Shown here: positions 11,871-24,100 of the stretch, piece by piece
Layout: the number at the start of each line of letters is the position of its first letter
Numbering within the stretch: position 1 is the stretch's first letter
Assembly: GCA_033807695.1 (NCBI GenBank)
Contig: CM066303.1
Span: 4,588,001-4,652,000, forward strand
Reading direction: 5' to 3'
From: Daedaleopsis sinensis
Taxonomy: Eukaryota > Basidiomycota > Agaricomycetes > Polyporales > Polyporaceae
Length of the DNA: 64,000 nucleotides
Program-made: the position numbers and the translations under genes
Notes under the pieces: model-generated
The model's database searches: none
What the model saw: only the letters and a program-made list of their open reading frames with translations
What the model was told of the DNA's origin: nothing

Positions 11871-13960
11871 CACTCCCTGCTCGTAGACTGGCCCAGTGGT
11901 TGGACTCTTGCAGTGGCTATCCTCGTCCTGTCCGCCTTGCTTGGGGCGACCTCGTTCGGGACGGGCATGCTGCCACTCATGCTGGCTTTATCTAGTACGT
12001 GCGCCATCTATGCTGTCGACATTTTAGACCAGATCGATGACACGCAAGCTCAGAGTCGTCTATGGCCTACCTGATGGCGTACGGGACGGGCCTAGTGCCA
12101 CCAGGCGCAGCGTTGAGCGTGGTTACACCCGAGTACGTCATTCATCTATTCTACCATGCCCCTACAACCTCCACGTCTCTCAGACGATGCCCATGTGTCT
12201 CCGCAGAGGTTCCGCATCGCTAGTTACGTCACAGGACCCGCAGCACTGCCAGCCCAGCGACAAAATCTCTGCCGCCCTCCTCGTCAGGACGGACTTCATA
12301 TCCATCATGATTCATGCTCGCCGTGGAGAAACGAGTCTCCCACTCAGCCCAAGGCTACCACGCGCTGGCTGGGTCAGATTCCGCCCCTCGGCAGCCCCAG
12401 CCGGACGACGTCTCCGTCTCGACTGTCGAGTTCGACGTGGGCTCGAGCGCGAGCGCGAGCAGGGGATCGAGTCTGAGTTGCGACTCGCCATCACGGCCGA
12501 GCACGCGCTCCAGCATGAGTGCCGGAGAGGCTATGCCCCAGGCCCGCGCACCATAGGGTTGGGGTTGGATGCGCTCGCGGACGGACGGGCTTGCTCTTGG
12601 CTCTGCAGCGCTCTCGGATCGGGGAACTTGAACAAGCCGTGGGACGCCTCAGGACCTGCGACCGCTTCTCCGATCCTGATTCGTCCGCGTGCTAACACAT
12701 ACATATTCTCAGATTGCGCTGGACGATCTGCGTCGAGCGCGCCTGGTCTCGCCTTTATCCGACGAGCTACGACATCGGCTCAGAGTAAAAATAATTGATT
12801 TCATCGCCGCTCCCATTGCTCCACCCCACGATTCCGACTCTCCCTTCACTGGATCTATCCCAACATTCCGGAACTCGACTTTGCCGCTCAAAACACCCTC
12901 GGACGACTCTCGGACGATGTGTGCAGCGACGCTGATGCTTCTCGCCGTCGTACTTCTCGACTGCGACTGCACCCCGATTCCGACCCGGTACGTGACGAAA
13001 TCTGACATGTCTCTTTCGTTTCTCATCGGCTTGCGTGCTAATACATATCAATAGAACGCACTGAACATTTCGCATCGAACGCGCTTCGTCTCGCCCCGAT
13101 TCGGCGACTTTTCAAAATCGCTCAGAAACCTTGATTGCATTGCTTTTTCCACCACCGGGAACTTCGATCGCAGCGCTGCAGTCCAGTGCGAGGTGGGCCC
13201 GGGTTCGAAGCTGACAGGTGCTTTAGATAGCACCAGAAGGGAGCACGAATAACCCTGTCGGAGGCCAGAGACTCGAGAAGGGGACGAGAGGGACTAGACC
13301 AAGACTAGACGGAGGATGGTGGCAGCGAGAAGCAAGATGCGTGAGACGCGACTTTGTCCCAGAATGGCTATGTAGGCGCCCGAGTGTCTACTGACCGCCG
13401 ACGGACGCGACGAGGGAGAACGGGGCCAGGGAGAGGAGGAGCGGGTGGAATCGAGGACTTTCGAGGTACAGTACCGGCTCTGCCGCAATTGGTTTGCACG
13501 GGTCGGCGCGAGCCCAGCCAAAAAAGGCAGTCAGTAGTACACAGCCAGTAGTACTACCACGCCTCGGTGCCCCTGCGCGTCCCATGGGCCATGGCCCTGG
13601 TCCCCGCTCTCGCCCTCTTCCTGCAGAAACGTCTTTTGTTCGGCGTCCACATTAATATGTCCAAGGGAGGCAGCCCTGCGAAGCTTGACCCGTGCAGTCT
13701 GGCCCGTCCATGGCGTCCACGATGACGACCTCTTCGTCATTGTGGCTGCGCGGATCAACCCCAGCGACAGAGATATAAAGCTGAGCTGCCCGTTCGCACC
13801 TCCCACCACCTCTCAGGCTCTTCTTCGAGAACTCCGGCTCAGAAGTGCTGGTAGTTGGGCAAGCAGAGATTAAGGACGTCAGGTGAGTACTTTACGTCCT
13901 CTCTCTCCCCCTTCGTGTATCCTGCCTGCGCTTCGTCCCCGAACACTCGGATGCGTCAAG
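11871..13960. other. Gene-free stretch, nothing recognised
   Basis: Short overlapping ORFs only, with no conserved domain visible. A telomere-like TAGGGTTGGGGTTGG occurs at about 12554-12568. Confidence 0.45.
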
Positions 13961-14250
13961 CCTTGTAGTTGTCGCGTGCGCTCCGACCTTGGGGCCCAGA
14001 CGATGAACGGTGTGCAGCCGGGTCTCCCTCAGACTGAGACTGCCTGCCTTGTAGTCGTCGCGTGCGCTCCGACCTTGGGGCCCAGACGATGAACGGCGTG
14101 CAGCCGGGTGTCGCTCAGACTGCAGCCTTGTAGTCGTCGCGTGCGCTCCGACCTTGGGGCCCAGACGATGAACGGTGCGCAGCTGGGTCTCCCTCAGAAT
14201 GCTACCTTGCAATCGTCGCGCGCGCTCCGACCTTGGGGCCCAGACGACGC
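13961..14250 (+). repeat. Tandem repeat, four copies of about 80 bp
   Basis: Units begin at 13961, 14047, 14126 and 14205, each starting CCTTGTAGTYGTCGCG (CCTTGCAATCGTCGCG in the last) and containing GCTCCGACCTTGGGGCCCAG. The last copy is truncated and runs straight into the putative start of the dioxygenase gene. Spacing is 86, 79 and 79 bp. Confidence 0.9.
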
Positions 14251-14253
14251 AGG

Positions 14254-16169
14254 ATGTCTGCCTCCGAGTTCGACACCACGGTCTGTCTCTTAGGTCGCTC
14301 ACAACCTTTTGGAGCAGAGACGGTGGAAGGCCAGCTCGGTTCGGGGTTGGATGAGGTGGGTGTTCATCTCAAGGTTTTGTTTCGAGGTCGTCACCTGCAC
14401 GCGCGCGGTCTACAGACACGTTCTGGGACCACTACCTTCTCGCCATGGCACTCGTCGATTGGACCGCCGCTCTGGGCCCCAGCCGGCTTCCGTCTCAACC
14501 GTCGTATTGAGCTCGCCCTGAAGGCCGAACTGCAGGCCGAGGACAATATCGAAAGCACGAACGGCGGCGTGATCGATGATGGCGAACATATTGTCCACTG
14601 CGGGCCAGACGTGTACCTGCCCGACGATGACAATGCCTCCTTCTCCGCACCACCGCCTCGACTTCCCACTGTGGACGTTGCGTCAACGTTCGATGACTCG
14701 GTCACCAAAGCCCAGTACCATGCGCGGAAGCATCGCTACGCAAGACGGCGCCGCAATCGAGAGCGCACCCAGGATCCTGCCATGAACCGCCCGTTGAAAG
14801 ATGTTGCGAGGGCCAAAGCGGGCTCTGCGGGTCCCCCTTATGCTGCCAGTGGTTCCGGCGTCGCTCGAGGCCCGATGTCAGAGGTAGAACGGCGGCCTCC
14901 TACAGACGGAGTCGCAGGACTTGAACCAGACCTAGTCGGAGCTCTACGCCGCGCCGGCCGTCCCATCGGTGAGCCGATCATCACCGACCTGGACCTCGAT
15001 ATGAGGAAGGCGAATGTGGCTTCGACTGGCTACGTGGGCGTACAAGAGCGGGCGGGCCATGGAGACGAGCTGGACGGGTTATCTGTGGACGAGCTAGTCG
15101 CTCGGGGATTCACTTACGTGGAGTGGGATGGCAGGTAAGTCTGCGTCCTCTTGTCCGCGATCGTGCACTCATGTTGTGTCGCCAATAGGTGTTCTCGCGT
15201 GCTCCTGGATTCCAGCGCCAAGGTCGTCATCGGCGCGCTCGCAGGCAGCCCGTCCGATCCGGTCTACCTTGAGGAACTCAATCAAGAACTGCAGCAGGCG
15301 TTTGACCACGCCCATGAACAGTATCAGTTTCCGAGCAAGGAGAACCGCCGCGGCGCCGATGTGCGAGCTATTAGCTGTGGGATCTCGTTTGGAGGAGGCC
15401 AGCAGGTGAGGGTGCTTCCTCCCTCTCCGCCACCCCAGATCCCTCAACGCCAGTGGCCTTCGCTCGGCATCGGCAGCGTGTGGGCAATCTCTCGCACGGC
15501 AGCGTAAGGAACGAGCAGGTGGCAGAGTATCTTGTCAATCTTCCCGCCGTCAAGCGCATCGCGAACTACGCCAATGGTGAGTGTCCCGTCCCTCTCTAGG
15601 TCCTGCGCATGTGTCCATGCGAAGGGTCAGCCGCACTCCAAATGTTCGAGCCGAAAATTTACAAGCTGTACGACGCGACGCTTAATGTCCTCTGCGAACG
15701 CGTTCCTACGCTGCGTCGCCTGTTTAAGAACAACGTCTTTGCCTCGGCGACATTCAACGTGGGTCGCCGCACCGTCACGGGGAGGCACCGCGACCACCTG
15801 AACCTGGCCTATGGTGCGTGCGCGATAACCGCCGTCGGCCGGTTCAATCCCAAGCGCGGCGGCCGCATCATCCTCTACGGCTTGCGTATGGTCGTGGAGT
15901 TTCCGCCGATGGCGACTATCATCATCCAGTCGGCTCTCGTCGATCACGCGAACGATGGCATCGCACCGGACGAGTGCCGGTACTCGTTCACGCAGTACTG
16001 TGCCGCAGGCCTCTTCAGGTGGGTCGACTGTGGGTTTCGGTCGAAGAAGTCGTTGGAGGCGTCGGGAGGGTCGCTGCCGGAAGCAGGCAGGGATTACTGG
16101 CAGCGTGGGATCAACACGCTCAGTACTTGGGACGAAGTGAAAGAGATATTGGGTGCGCGCGGGCAGTAG
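14254..16169 (+). CDS. TET/JBP-like 2-oxoglutarate/Fe(II) dioxygenase family protein
   Basis: Exons 14254-15134, 15189-15405, 15477-15576 and 15631-16169 keep frame and give 578 residues. The C-terminal half matches the pattern I know from a large basidiomycete family. It has an FTYVEWDGR lead-in, RRGADVRAIS then GISFGGGQQRVGNLSHG, and the core RHRDHLNLAYGACAI, GRFNPKRGGRIILYG, FPPMATIIIQSALVDHAND and CRYSFTQYCAAGLFRWV, ending STWDEV. The HxD (HRD), the distal His (VDHAND) and the Arg (CRY) expected for Fe(II) and 2-oxoglutarate binding are all present, so activity is possible. TET/JBP enzymes oxidise 5-methylcytosine or thymine in DNA; fungal members are often linked to transposons. The substrate here is inferred, not shown. 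The N-terminus (about 75 residues from the first ATG) is uncertain because it borders the tandem repeat. A His/Arg-rich segment (AQYHARKHRYARRRRNR) precedes the domain. Confidence 0.72.
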
Positions 16170-16657
16170 TTACAATTGCGCAAAGCCAGTAGAGAACTGT
16201 TCCCTGTGAGTAGTATAAGGCTGGTCAATGCTTCGTCGATTCCTCTCGGATATCCCAGACTGTTCGCGACCCAGGAACATCCTAGAGCACATCGCTCTCG
16301 ACTCTGAACGTGGTGCTTTGCGCAAGAGGAGTGGGTAATTGATGGGGTACTATTTGTGTGTGCACGAGAAGTGGGGACACGCATGCGTCTGCACGCAGAC
16401 ACCTCACGAGTCGATGGTCCGCACTGTCGCGACGTCAAGCACTGTAACTACTCTTCATATCCCAAAGATACTACCCGGACTCCAGTGTGTTGAAACGATT
16501 CACTTTGGCTCCAGACGCGCTTAGTGCGATGCGAAGTCCCTCTCCAAGCAGGTGCTGACGGTGCCGCTCAATCCACCTCTCCCGTTCTTCCTCGAGTCTC
16601 GACCTCTTGCAGCCTCTCCTGCAGCACACGGACACTCTCCTGGGAGCCGTATAGATG

Positions 16658-16793
16658 TCCCGGAGAAGGCTCGTCCGCCCAAGCGACGCGACAAGCACAA
16701 CCGCATCCGTCCCGGCCACGCGATATACAAGGACTCCTGCAACGTATCGTCGACCCGGACGAACGCACCTAGTCCCTCATGGGTGCGCTCGAC
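16658..16793 (+). repeat. Dispersed repeat, copy B (partner at 6951-7094)
   Basis: Shares TCCCGGAGAAGGCTCGTCCG, the GCGACGCGACAAGCACA core and a CGACCCGGACGAA stretch with the first copy. Confidence 0.75.
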
Positions 16794-17089
16794 TGCTCAC
16801 ACGAGCGAGACTCCGAGCCTGCTCAACTCTAGCAAAAGCAGCCTTGCCAGCGAGCTCGCGCGATCGTACGATTGCCGGCCCTAGAAAGGACCTGCAGCTA
16901 TCCGGTGAGGACGAGGACGAGGGCAAACTCGGAGAGAACGTACGAGGTACTCGGTCACGTCCATCACGGATGACTGTTGCTATGTATGGTTGCGCGATGA
17001 GGTTCTACGTCCGCGACAGCGTACATGCTTGTGCGTAGTGTTTGGGTCGCAGTGGCAACTGAGTACTGAGGGGTGGCACTCCTCAGATA

Positions 17090-17900
17090 CACAGGGATGC
17101 AGGGACTCGGCGAGCGGGTGAAGATTGAGGACCAGATCAAACTGAGCGGGAGACGTACCTTGCCGCGTTGTCGAATACAGTGACCTGAAGAAGCCGTTAT
17201 TCGAATGGATGTGTGCGCGGGGCGTCGCGCGGGTGATCAATTCCTACGACATTTGGACTCGGTTGCGAGTGTCCTTCGGCAGAGGTGAAGGAACGGGATG
17301 AATCGATAACTTCGAACCGAGAGGTTCTGCAGAGACACGGAGGTCTCAGACATCAGGTCTATGAACGGCGAGAGTAGTCTGCGAGGAGAGAAGAGGAAGT
17401 GAGAGCGGCCAAGCGTCCGGGAGTCCTGCGATATCTCGACTGCGTGTTCAAGTTGCCAGTGCGAATGCCTCTAGTTAATCCGGGGTCTCAAGCTGCACTG
17501 GCACATGAAGATGCTGGCGTATTCCTCTGCTCGCCTCTTCTCGGGCAACGACGGCGTACGCAACGGTACGGACGACAACAGACGAAGATGACTCACCTTA
17601 CGCCGGTGCACGCTCCTCGCCCCGGGTCCCCTGCTAGTAGCTCGCCTCTCCATCTCCACCAGCTGACTCGACTAGCATCGTGTCCTCCGGATTCAACGGC
17701 GACTGGCACTGTACGCTGCGAGCGTGACTCTGGTAGGCGGAAGTGAAGCAGGGGGCTGATGGTGGTGTGGGACGAAGGGGCGGTCGGGCGCTAACGTGTC
17801 GCGGAGGATATGTACGTCGAGATTGAGGTGAGTATGGTTCCTGGCATATGGATGAAGCTCGAAGCGATTCAGCAGCGACGACGCGGTAGCATCGTGATGA
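17090..17900 (-). pseudogene. Decayed gene relic, unrecognised (copy beside giant gene)
   Basis: Similar in order and orientation to 39420-40060. Conserved marks read on the minus strand are a GGTGAGT donor near 17600 (GGTAAGT in the other copy), a second AAGGTACGTCTC donor near 17160, and a coding-like stretch HPRDAPRTHPFE (DPRDFLRTSPIE in the other copy) that ends in a stop here. The shared donors suggest a multi-exon gene once lay downstream of both mucin-like genes. Product unknown. Confidence 0.35.
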
Positions 17901-18157
17901 TAATTGTTGTGATAGTTCTTGAAGGGCACGCGGAGTTTATAGAGAGGTAGAGATCGGAAAGATATGATTCAAAACGGGAACGAAACACTGGAACATAATA
18001 TACAACCGAAGACATCTAGAGAGAAGAAAGTGAAACACTGAAAGTGAAAACCGAAGGCATCTAAAGAGAAACAGTCCTGAGAATAGAGGTTACAAATACA
18101 TATGATAGGAGAAAAGAAAATTGTTCATGAGAGCCGTGGAACCGACGCGATACACTA

Positions 18158-21100
18158 TCATCGACGGCTGGTTGTCACTGCGGTCGGCGACGTCGTGCGT
18201 GCCGTGGTGGACGTCGTACGTGCCGTAGTCGCCGGCGTAGTGGACGTCGTGCGTGCCGTAGTCGATGTCGTACGTGCCGTAGTCGCGGTAGTGGACGTCG
18301 TCTTTGCCGTAGTGGACGTCGTACGCGCAGTAGTCGCTGGCGTGGTGGATGTCGTGTGTGCCGTGGTGGACGTCGTACGTGCCGTAGTCACCGGCGTAGT
18401 GGACGTCGTCTTTGCCGTAGTGGACGTCGTACGCGCAGTAGTCGCTGGCGTGGTGGATGTCGTGTGTGCCGTGGTGGACGTCGTGCGTGCAGTAGTCGCC
18501 GGCGTAGTGGACGTCGTGCGTGCCGTGGTGGACGTCGTACGCGCAGTAGTCGCTGGCGTGGTGGACGTCGTGTGTGCCGTGGTGGACGTCGTACGTGCAG
18601 TAGAGGACGTCGTAGGTGCACTAGACGTCGTGCGTGCGGTAGAGGATGTCGTGCGTGCGGTAGTGGACGTCGTGCGTGCCACGCTCGACGAGGCGGAAGA
18701 GGACGCGGGGCGCGTCGCCGCGATGGTAGAAGACGTCGAGCTCTTCGCGGGTGTGACGGTGACGGTGCTGATCGAGGACGTCGTGACCGTCGCGAACACT
18801 GTGTCCGTAACCGTCGGAGACGAGGACACAACCGCGGTCTGCGTGCGAGTGATCGTGGTCGTGGGCGTCGCCGTCGTGCGGACCAAGTTCGTAACGAACG
18901 TGGTTTTGGTGACTGTGCCCGTTGGCGTGCCGGTCTTCGTGGAGGTCACGGTCTTCATGGCGGAGACAGTAGAAGTCACAAACACTGTGTGGAGGTTCGT
19001 GGTGTTGGGCTTCGTAGACGTGGTCGTGGGCGTCGTAGACGTAGTCTTAAGTGTCGTAGACGTGGTCTTGGGCGTCGTAGACGTAGTCGTGGGCGTCGTG
19101 GACGTGGACGTGGGCGTCGTAGACTCCGACGTGGTCGTGGGCGTCGTAGATGTGGCCTTAGGCGTCGTCGACGTAGAGGTGGGCGTCGTAGATGTGGTCG
19201 TGTCCTCCGACGAGGTGGTAGTGTCCGCCTCTGCTGATGTGGAGGTCGTGTCAGCAGCCGCCGAGGTAGAGGTCTCGGGAGCCGAAGTGGTAGTTTCCGC
19301 CGCCGAAGTACTGGTGCTCGCCGCTGCCGACGTGGTCGTGTCCTCTGCCGATGTGGAGGTCGTGGCCGCCACCGCCGAGCTAGTGGTCTCAGCCGCCGAA
19401 GTGGTAGTCTCCGCTACGGAAGTAGTGGTGTCCGCCGCTGCCGACGTGCTCGTGCTCGTCGTAGACGTGGTCGCGTCCTCCGACGACGTAGTGGTCGGTT
19501 CCGCCGCCGCCGAGGTGGTAGTAGCTGCAGCCTCCGAGCTAGTTGTCGAATCCGCCGCCGCTGATGTGGTGGATGCGTCATCTGCCGAGGTAATGGTGTC
19601 TGCAACCGAGGTAGTAGTCTCAGCTGCCTCCGAGGTGGTAACCTCTACCGCTGCGACCGTGGTGAAGGTGTTGGATGCTGCTGATGTAGTGGTCTCAACC
19701 GCCGCCGGCGACTCCACCGCCGCTGAGGTGGTAGACGCGTCCGCTGCCGAGGTAGTGGTCTCAACCGCCGGCGAGGAGGAAGTAGTCTCAACCGCCGCCG
19801 AGGTAGTGGTCGAATCAGCCGCTGCGGAGGTAGTCGCGTCTGTAGCCGAGGTGGTCGTGTCCGCCGCCGCCGAGGTGGTAGTGGTGGCAGCCTCAGAGGA
19901 GGTGGTGTCCGTCGCTGCCTCGGTTGCGGTCGTATCGGCCGCTGCTGAGGTGATGGTCGTATCAGCCGCCGCCGAGGTGGTAGTCGTGTCTTCCGCCGCT
20001 GCGGTAGTAGTCTCTGCAGTAGTGGTGTCAGCTGCCGCCGAGGTGGTGGTGTCGGCCGCCGCCGAGGTGGTGGCGACCGTGGTGAAGGTGTCGGATGCTG
20101 CCGATGTGGTAGAGTCCGCCGGTGCCGACGTCGTGGTGGGGATGTCCGACGTCGTAGTGGAGATGTCCACCATCGTGGTGTCAGCCGCCGACGCCGTAGT
20201 AGTGTCAGCCGTCGCCGCCGTGGTGGAAGCGTCGACTGCCGCCGCCGTGGTCTCATCGGCTGCCGACGTCGTGGAAGGGATGTTCACCACTTCGGTGGGA
20301 ATGTCCGCCGCCGTCGTGTCGGCCGCTGCTGCCGTGCTGCTGTCAACCGCTGCGATGCTAGTGTCGTCCGCCGCCGCTGCCGTGGTGGTGGTCGCGTCGA
20401 CTGTCCCCGTCGTGGTGGTGGTGTCATCTGCCGCAGCTGTTGTGGTCACATCCGCCGCCGACGTCGTAGTGACTTCCGCCTCTGTGGTAGTAGTGTCAGA
20501 TGCAACTGCGGTGGTAGTATCGTCCGCCGCCGCTGTAGTGGTGGCGTCGACTTCTGCCGCTGTTGTAGTCTCATCAGCTACCGACGTCGTAGTGGGGATA
20601 TCCGCCACTGTGGTGGGAATATCCTCCGCCGCCGCCGTGGTGGTCTCGTCAACTGCTGCTGCCGTGGTAGTAGGGTCTGCAACCATTGTCGTAGAGTCGT
20701 CCGCCGCCGCTGTCGTAGTCTCATCTGCCGCCGACGTTGTAGTGGAAATGTCCGCCGCTGTGGTTGAGATATCTTCCGCCGCCGCCGTAGTAGACTCTTC
20801 AGCTGCTGCAGCCGTGGTGCTAGTCTCAACCGCAGCTGCCGTCGTGGTCGTGTCGTCCGCCGCCGCCGTGGTGGCATCGTCCGCCGCCGCCGTGGTTGTA
20901 GCATCGACTGGCGCCGCTGTGGAGATCTCATCCGCTGCCGACGTTGCAGTTGCAGTGGGAATGTCCGCCACTGTGGTGGGGATGTCCTCCGCCGCTGCCG
21001 TGCTTGTCTCGTCAGCTGCTGATGTCGTTGTGGTAGAGTCGTCCGCCGCCGTTGTGGTAGAGTCTTCCGCCATCGCCGTAGTGGTAGGGTCCGCTGTTAC

Positions 21101-24100
21101 TGCAGTGGTGGTGTCGTCCGTTGCTGAGAGCGTGGTGGTGGAGTCATCCGCCGCTGACGTAGTTGTAGCGTCGTCAACTGGTGCCGTGCTCGTGGCATCA
21201 TCAGTAGCGACCGCGGTGGTGCTCTCATCCGCAGCTGCTGTGGTAGTCGTCTCGTCCGCCGCCGCCGTGGTGGTAGCATCGACGACAGCAGTAGTAGTAG
21301 CGTCGTCCACAGAAGTTGTGGTGGTGGAGTCTTCAACTGCCGCCGTGGTGCTGGCGCTAGTAGAATCGTCTGCCGAGGCCGTGGTGGTGTCGTCCGCCGC
21401 CGCCGTCGTGGTCGCGTCCTCGGCCCCTGCTGTGGTGGTCGCGTCGTCCGCGAGCGTGGTAGTCGCGTCGTCAGCAACCGCGGTGGTGGCCGTGGTCGTC
21501 GCGTCCTCAACTGCTGCGGTCGTGGAGTCGTCCGCAGCCGCCGCAGTGGTGGTTGCGTCGTCCGCGGCCGCAGTCGTGGTAGCGTCGTCGACGACCGCCG
21601 TGGTCGTGGCGTCGTCAGACGCAGCTGTGGTAGTAGTATCGTCAGCGACTGCAGACGTCGTGGTGGTGTCGTCCGCTGCCGCCGAAGTTGCAGCGTCCTC
21701 AACCACCGTGGGCGTAGAGTCGTCGGCCGCCGCAGTGGTGGTCGCGTCGTCCGCGAGCGTGGTAGTCGCGTCGTCAGCAACCGCGGTGGTGGCCGTGGTC
21801 GTCGCGTCCTCAACTGCTGCGGTCGTGGAGTCGTCCGCAGCCGCCGCAGTGGTGGTTGCGTCGTCCGCGGCCGCAGTCGTGGTAGCGTCGTCGACGACCG
21901 CCGTGGTCGTGGCGTCGTCGGCTGCTGCCGTGGTCGTGGTCGCGTCGTCGGCCGCCGCAGTGGTGGTGGCATCCTCCGCCGCCGCCGTAGTCGTGGAGTC
22001 GTCCGCAACCGCCGTGGTTGTAGCATCGTCCGCGACCGTGGTGGTCGCGTCGTCCGCGGCCACAGTCGTCGTAGCATCGTCTGCCGCCGCGGTCGTGGTC
22101 GCGTCGTCCGCTGCCGCCGTGGTGGTCGCGTTATCTGCCGCCGCCGTGGTCGCGCTGTCGTCCGCCGCCGTGGTGGTGGTCGCGTTGTCTGCCGCCGCCG
22201 TTGTGGTCGCATCCTCCGCCGCCGCCGTGGTCGTGGAGTCGTCCACAACCGCCGTGGTGGTCGCGTCGTCGGCTGCTGCCGTGGTAGTCGCGTCCTCAGC
22301 TGCTGCGGTCGTGGTGTCATCCGCCGCCGTGGTAGTAGCATCTTCAGCCGCCGCAGTCGTGGTCGCGTCGTCTGCCGCCGCGGTGGTTGTCGCGTCCTCA
22401 GCAGCTGCCGCCGTAGTCGTGGCATCGTCCGCTACCGCCGTGGTGGTCGTGTCGTCCGTCACCGCCGTGGTCGTCGTCTCGTCCGCTGCCGCAGTAGTTG
22501 TAGCCGCATCCTCAACAACGGCCGTGGTAGTCGTGTCGTCCGTAGCCGTGGTAGTGGAGTCCTCAGGGACCGCCGTGGTGGTACTGTCATCAGCGACCGC
22601 GGTAGTGATCGCGTCGTCCGCTGCCGCCGTCGTGGTCGTGTCCTCCGCCGCGGTACTGGTAGCATCGTCCGCCGCCGTGGTGGTGGAGTCTTCGATGACC
22701 GCCGTAGTCGCGTCGTCAGCAACCACTGATGTAGTAGTAGCGTCGTCCGCCGCTGCCGCTGTGGTAGTAACGTCCTCAGCTGCTGCGCTTGTGGTCGCAG
22801 AGTCGTCGGCCGACGTGGTGGAGTCCTCAGTGACAGCCGTAGTGGTAGCGTTGTCGTCCGCTGATGCCGTGGTGGTAGCGTCTTCAACTGCCGCTGTGGT
22901 GGTCGAGTCATCAGCCGCCAGAGTGGTAGTAGCGTCGTCCGTAGTCGTAGCATCGTCCGCCGCAGCTGTGGTAGTACCGTCATCAGCTACTGCGGTCGTG
23001 GTCGCGCTATCGTCCGGCGGGGCCGTGGTCGTAGCTTCATCCGCCGCCGCCGTGGTAGTCGCGTCGTCGGCAACCGCCGTGGTGGTGGGGGCAGCAATGT
23101 TAATCGCGGTGGTGGAGTCAGCGGGTGCAACGGTGCTGGTGGTATCGTCCGGGGGCGCCGTGATAGTAGAGTCTGCCGTGGTGGTCGTGTCGTCCGCCGC
23201 GGTGGTGGTAACGTCGTCGGTGGTCGCCGTAGTGGTGGCTTCATCCGCCGCCGCCGATGTGGTCGCGTCGTCTACCGCCGCAGTAGTCGTAGCGTCGTCG
23301 GCTGCCGCAGTGGTAGTCGCGTCGTCCGCCGCCGTAGTACTAGCGTCGTCAGTAACCGCCGTAGTAGTGCTGTCGTCCGCCGCCGCGGTGGTGGTCGTGT
23401 CGTCCGCCGCTGTGGTGGTGGTAGCGTCGTCCGTCGCCGCGGTGGTGGTAGAGTCGTCCGCCGCCGCAGTCGTAGTAGCATCGTCCGTGGCTGCTGCCGT
23501 GGTCGTTGCGTCGTCCGCCGTGGTGGTGGTGGACTCGTCCGCGACCGACGTAGTGGCAGCGTCCTCGACCACCGCTGTGGTGGTCGCGTCCGTGGTCGCG
23601 TCCTCAGTAGCCGCCGTGGTAGTCGCGTCCGCCGTGGTGGTCGCGTCCTCAGTAGCCGCCGTGGTAGTCGCGTCGTCGACGACCGCCGTGGTCGTAGCGT
23701 CGTCAACGGGTGCGGCTGTGGTCGTAGTATCATCCGCCGCGGTGGTAGTCGCGTCTTCCGCAGCGGTAGTAGCATCGTCCGTGGCTGCTGCCGTGGTCGT
23801 GGAGTCGTCCGTCGCCGCCGTAGTGGTAGCGTCGTCGGCGACCGCCGTGGTCGTGGCGTCGTCAGATGCAGCTGTGGTAGTGGCATCGTCAGCGACTGCG
23901 TTCGTGGTGGTAGTCTCGTCCGCTGCCGCTGTAGTTGCAGCGTCCACCACCACTGTAGGCGTGGCGTCATCTGCTGCCGCTGACGTGCTCGTGGTGTCGT
24001 CCGCCGCCGCGGTGGTGGTCGCGTCGTCAGCAGATGCGGTCGTTGTAGTAGCGTCGTCCGCAACCGTGGTCGTCGCATCGTCTGCAACCGCGGTGGTGGT

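Larger units (their letters stand above)
16170..18157. other. Non-coding stretch with repeat copy and 3' flank of the giant gene
   Basis: Holds the second dispersed-repeat copy (16658-16793) and a degenerate block (about 17090-17900) that recurs beside the small mucin-like paralog. No intact gene seen. Confidence 0.5.
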
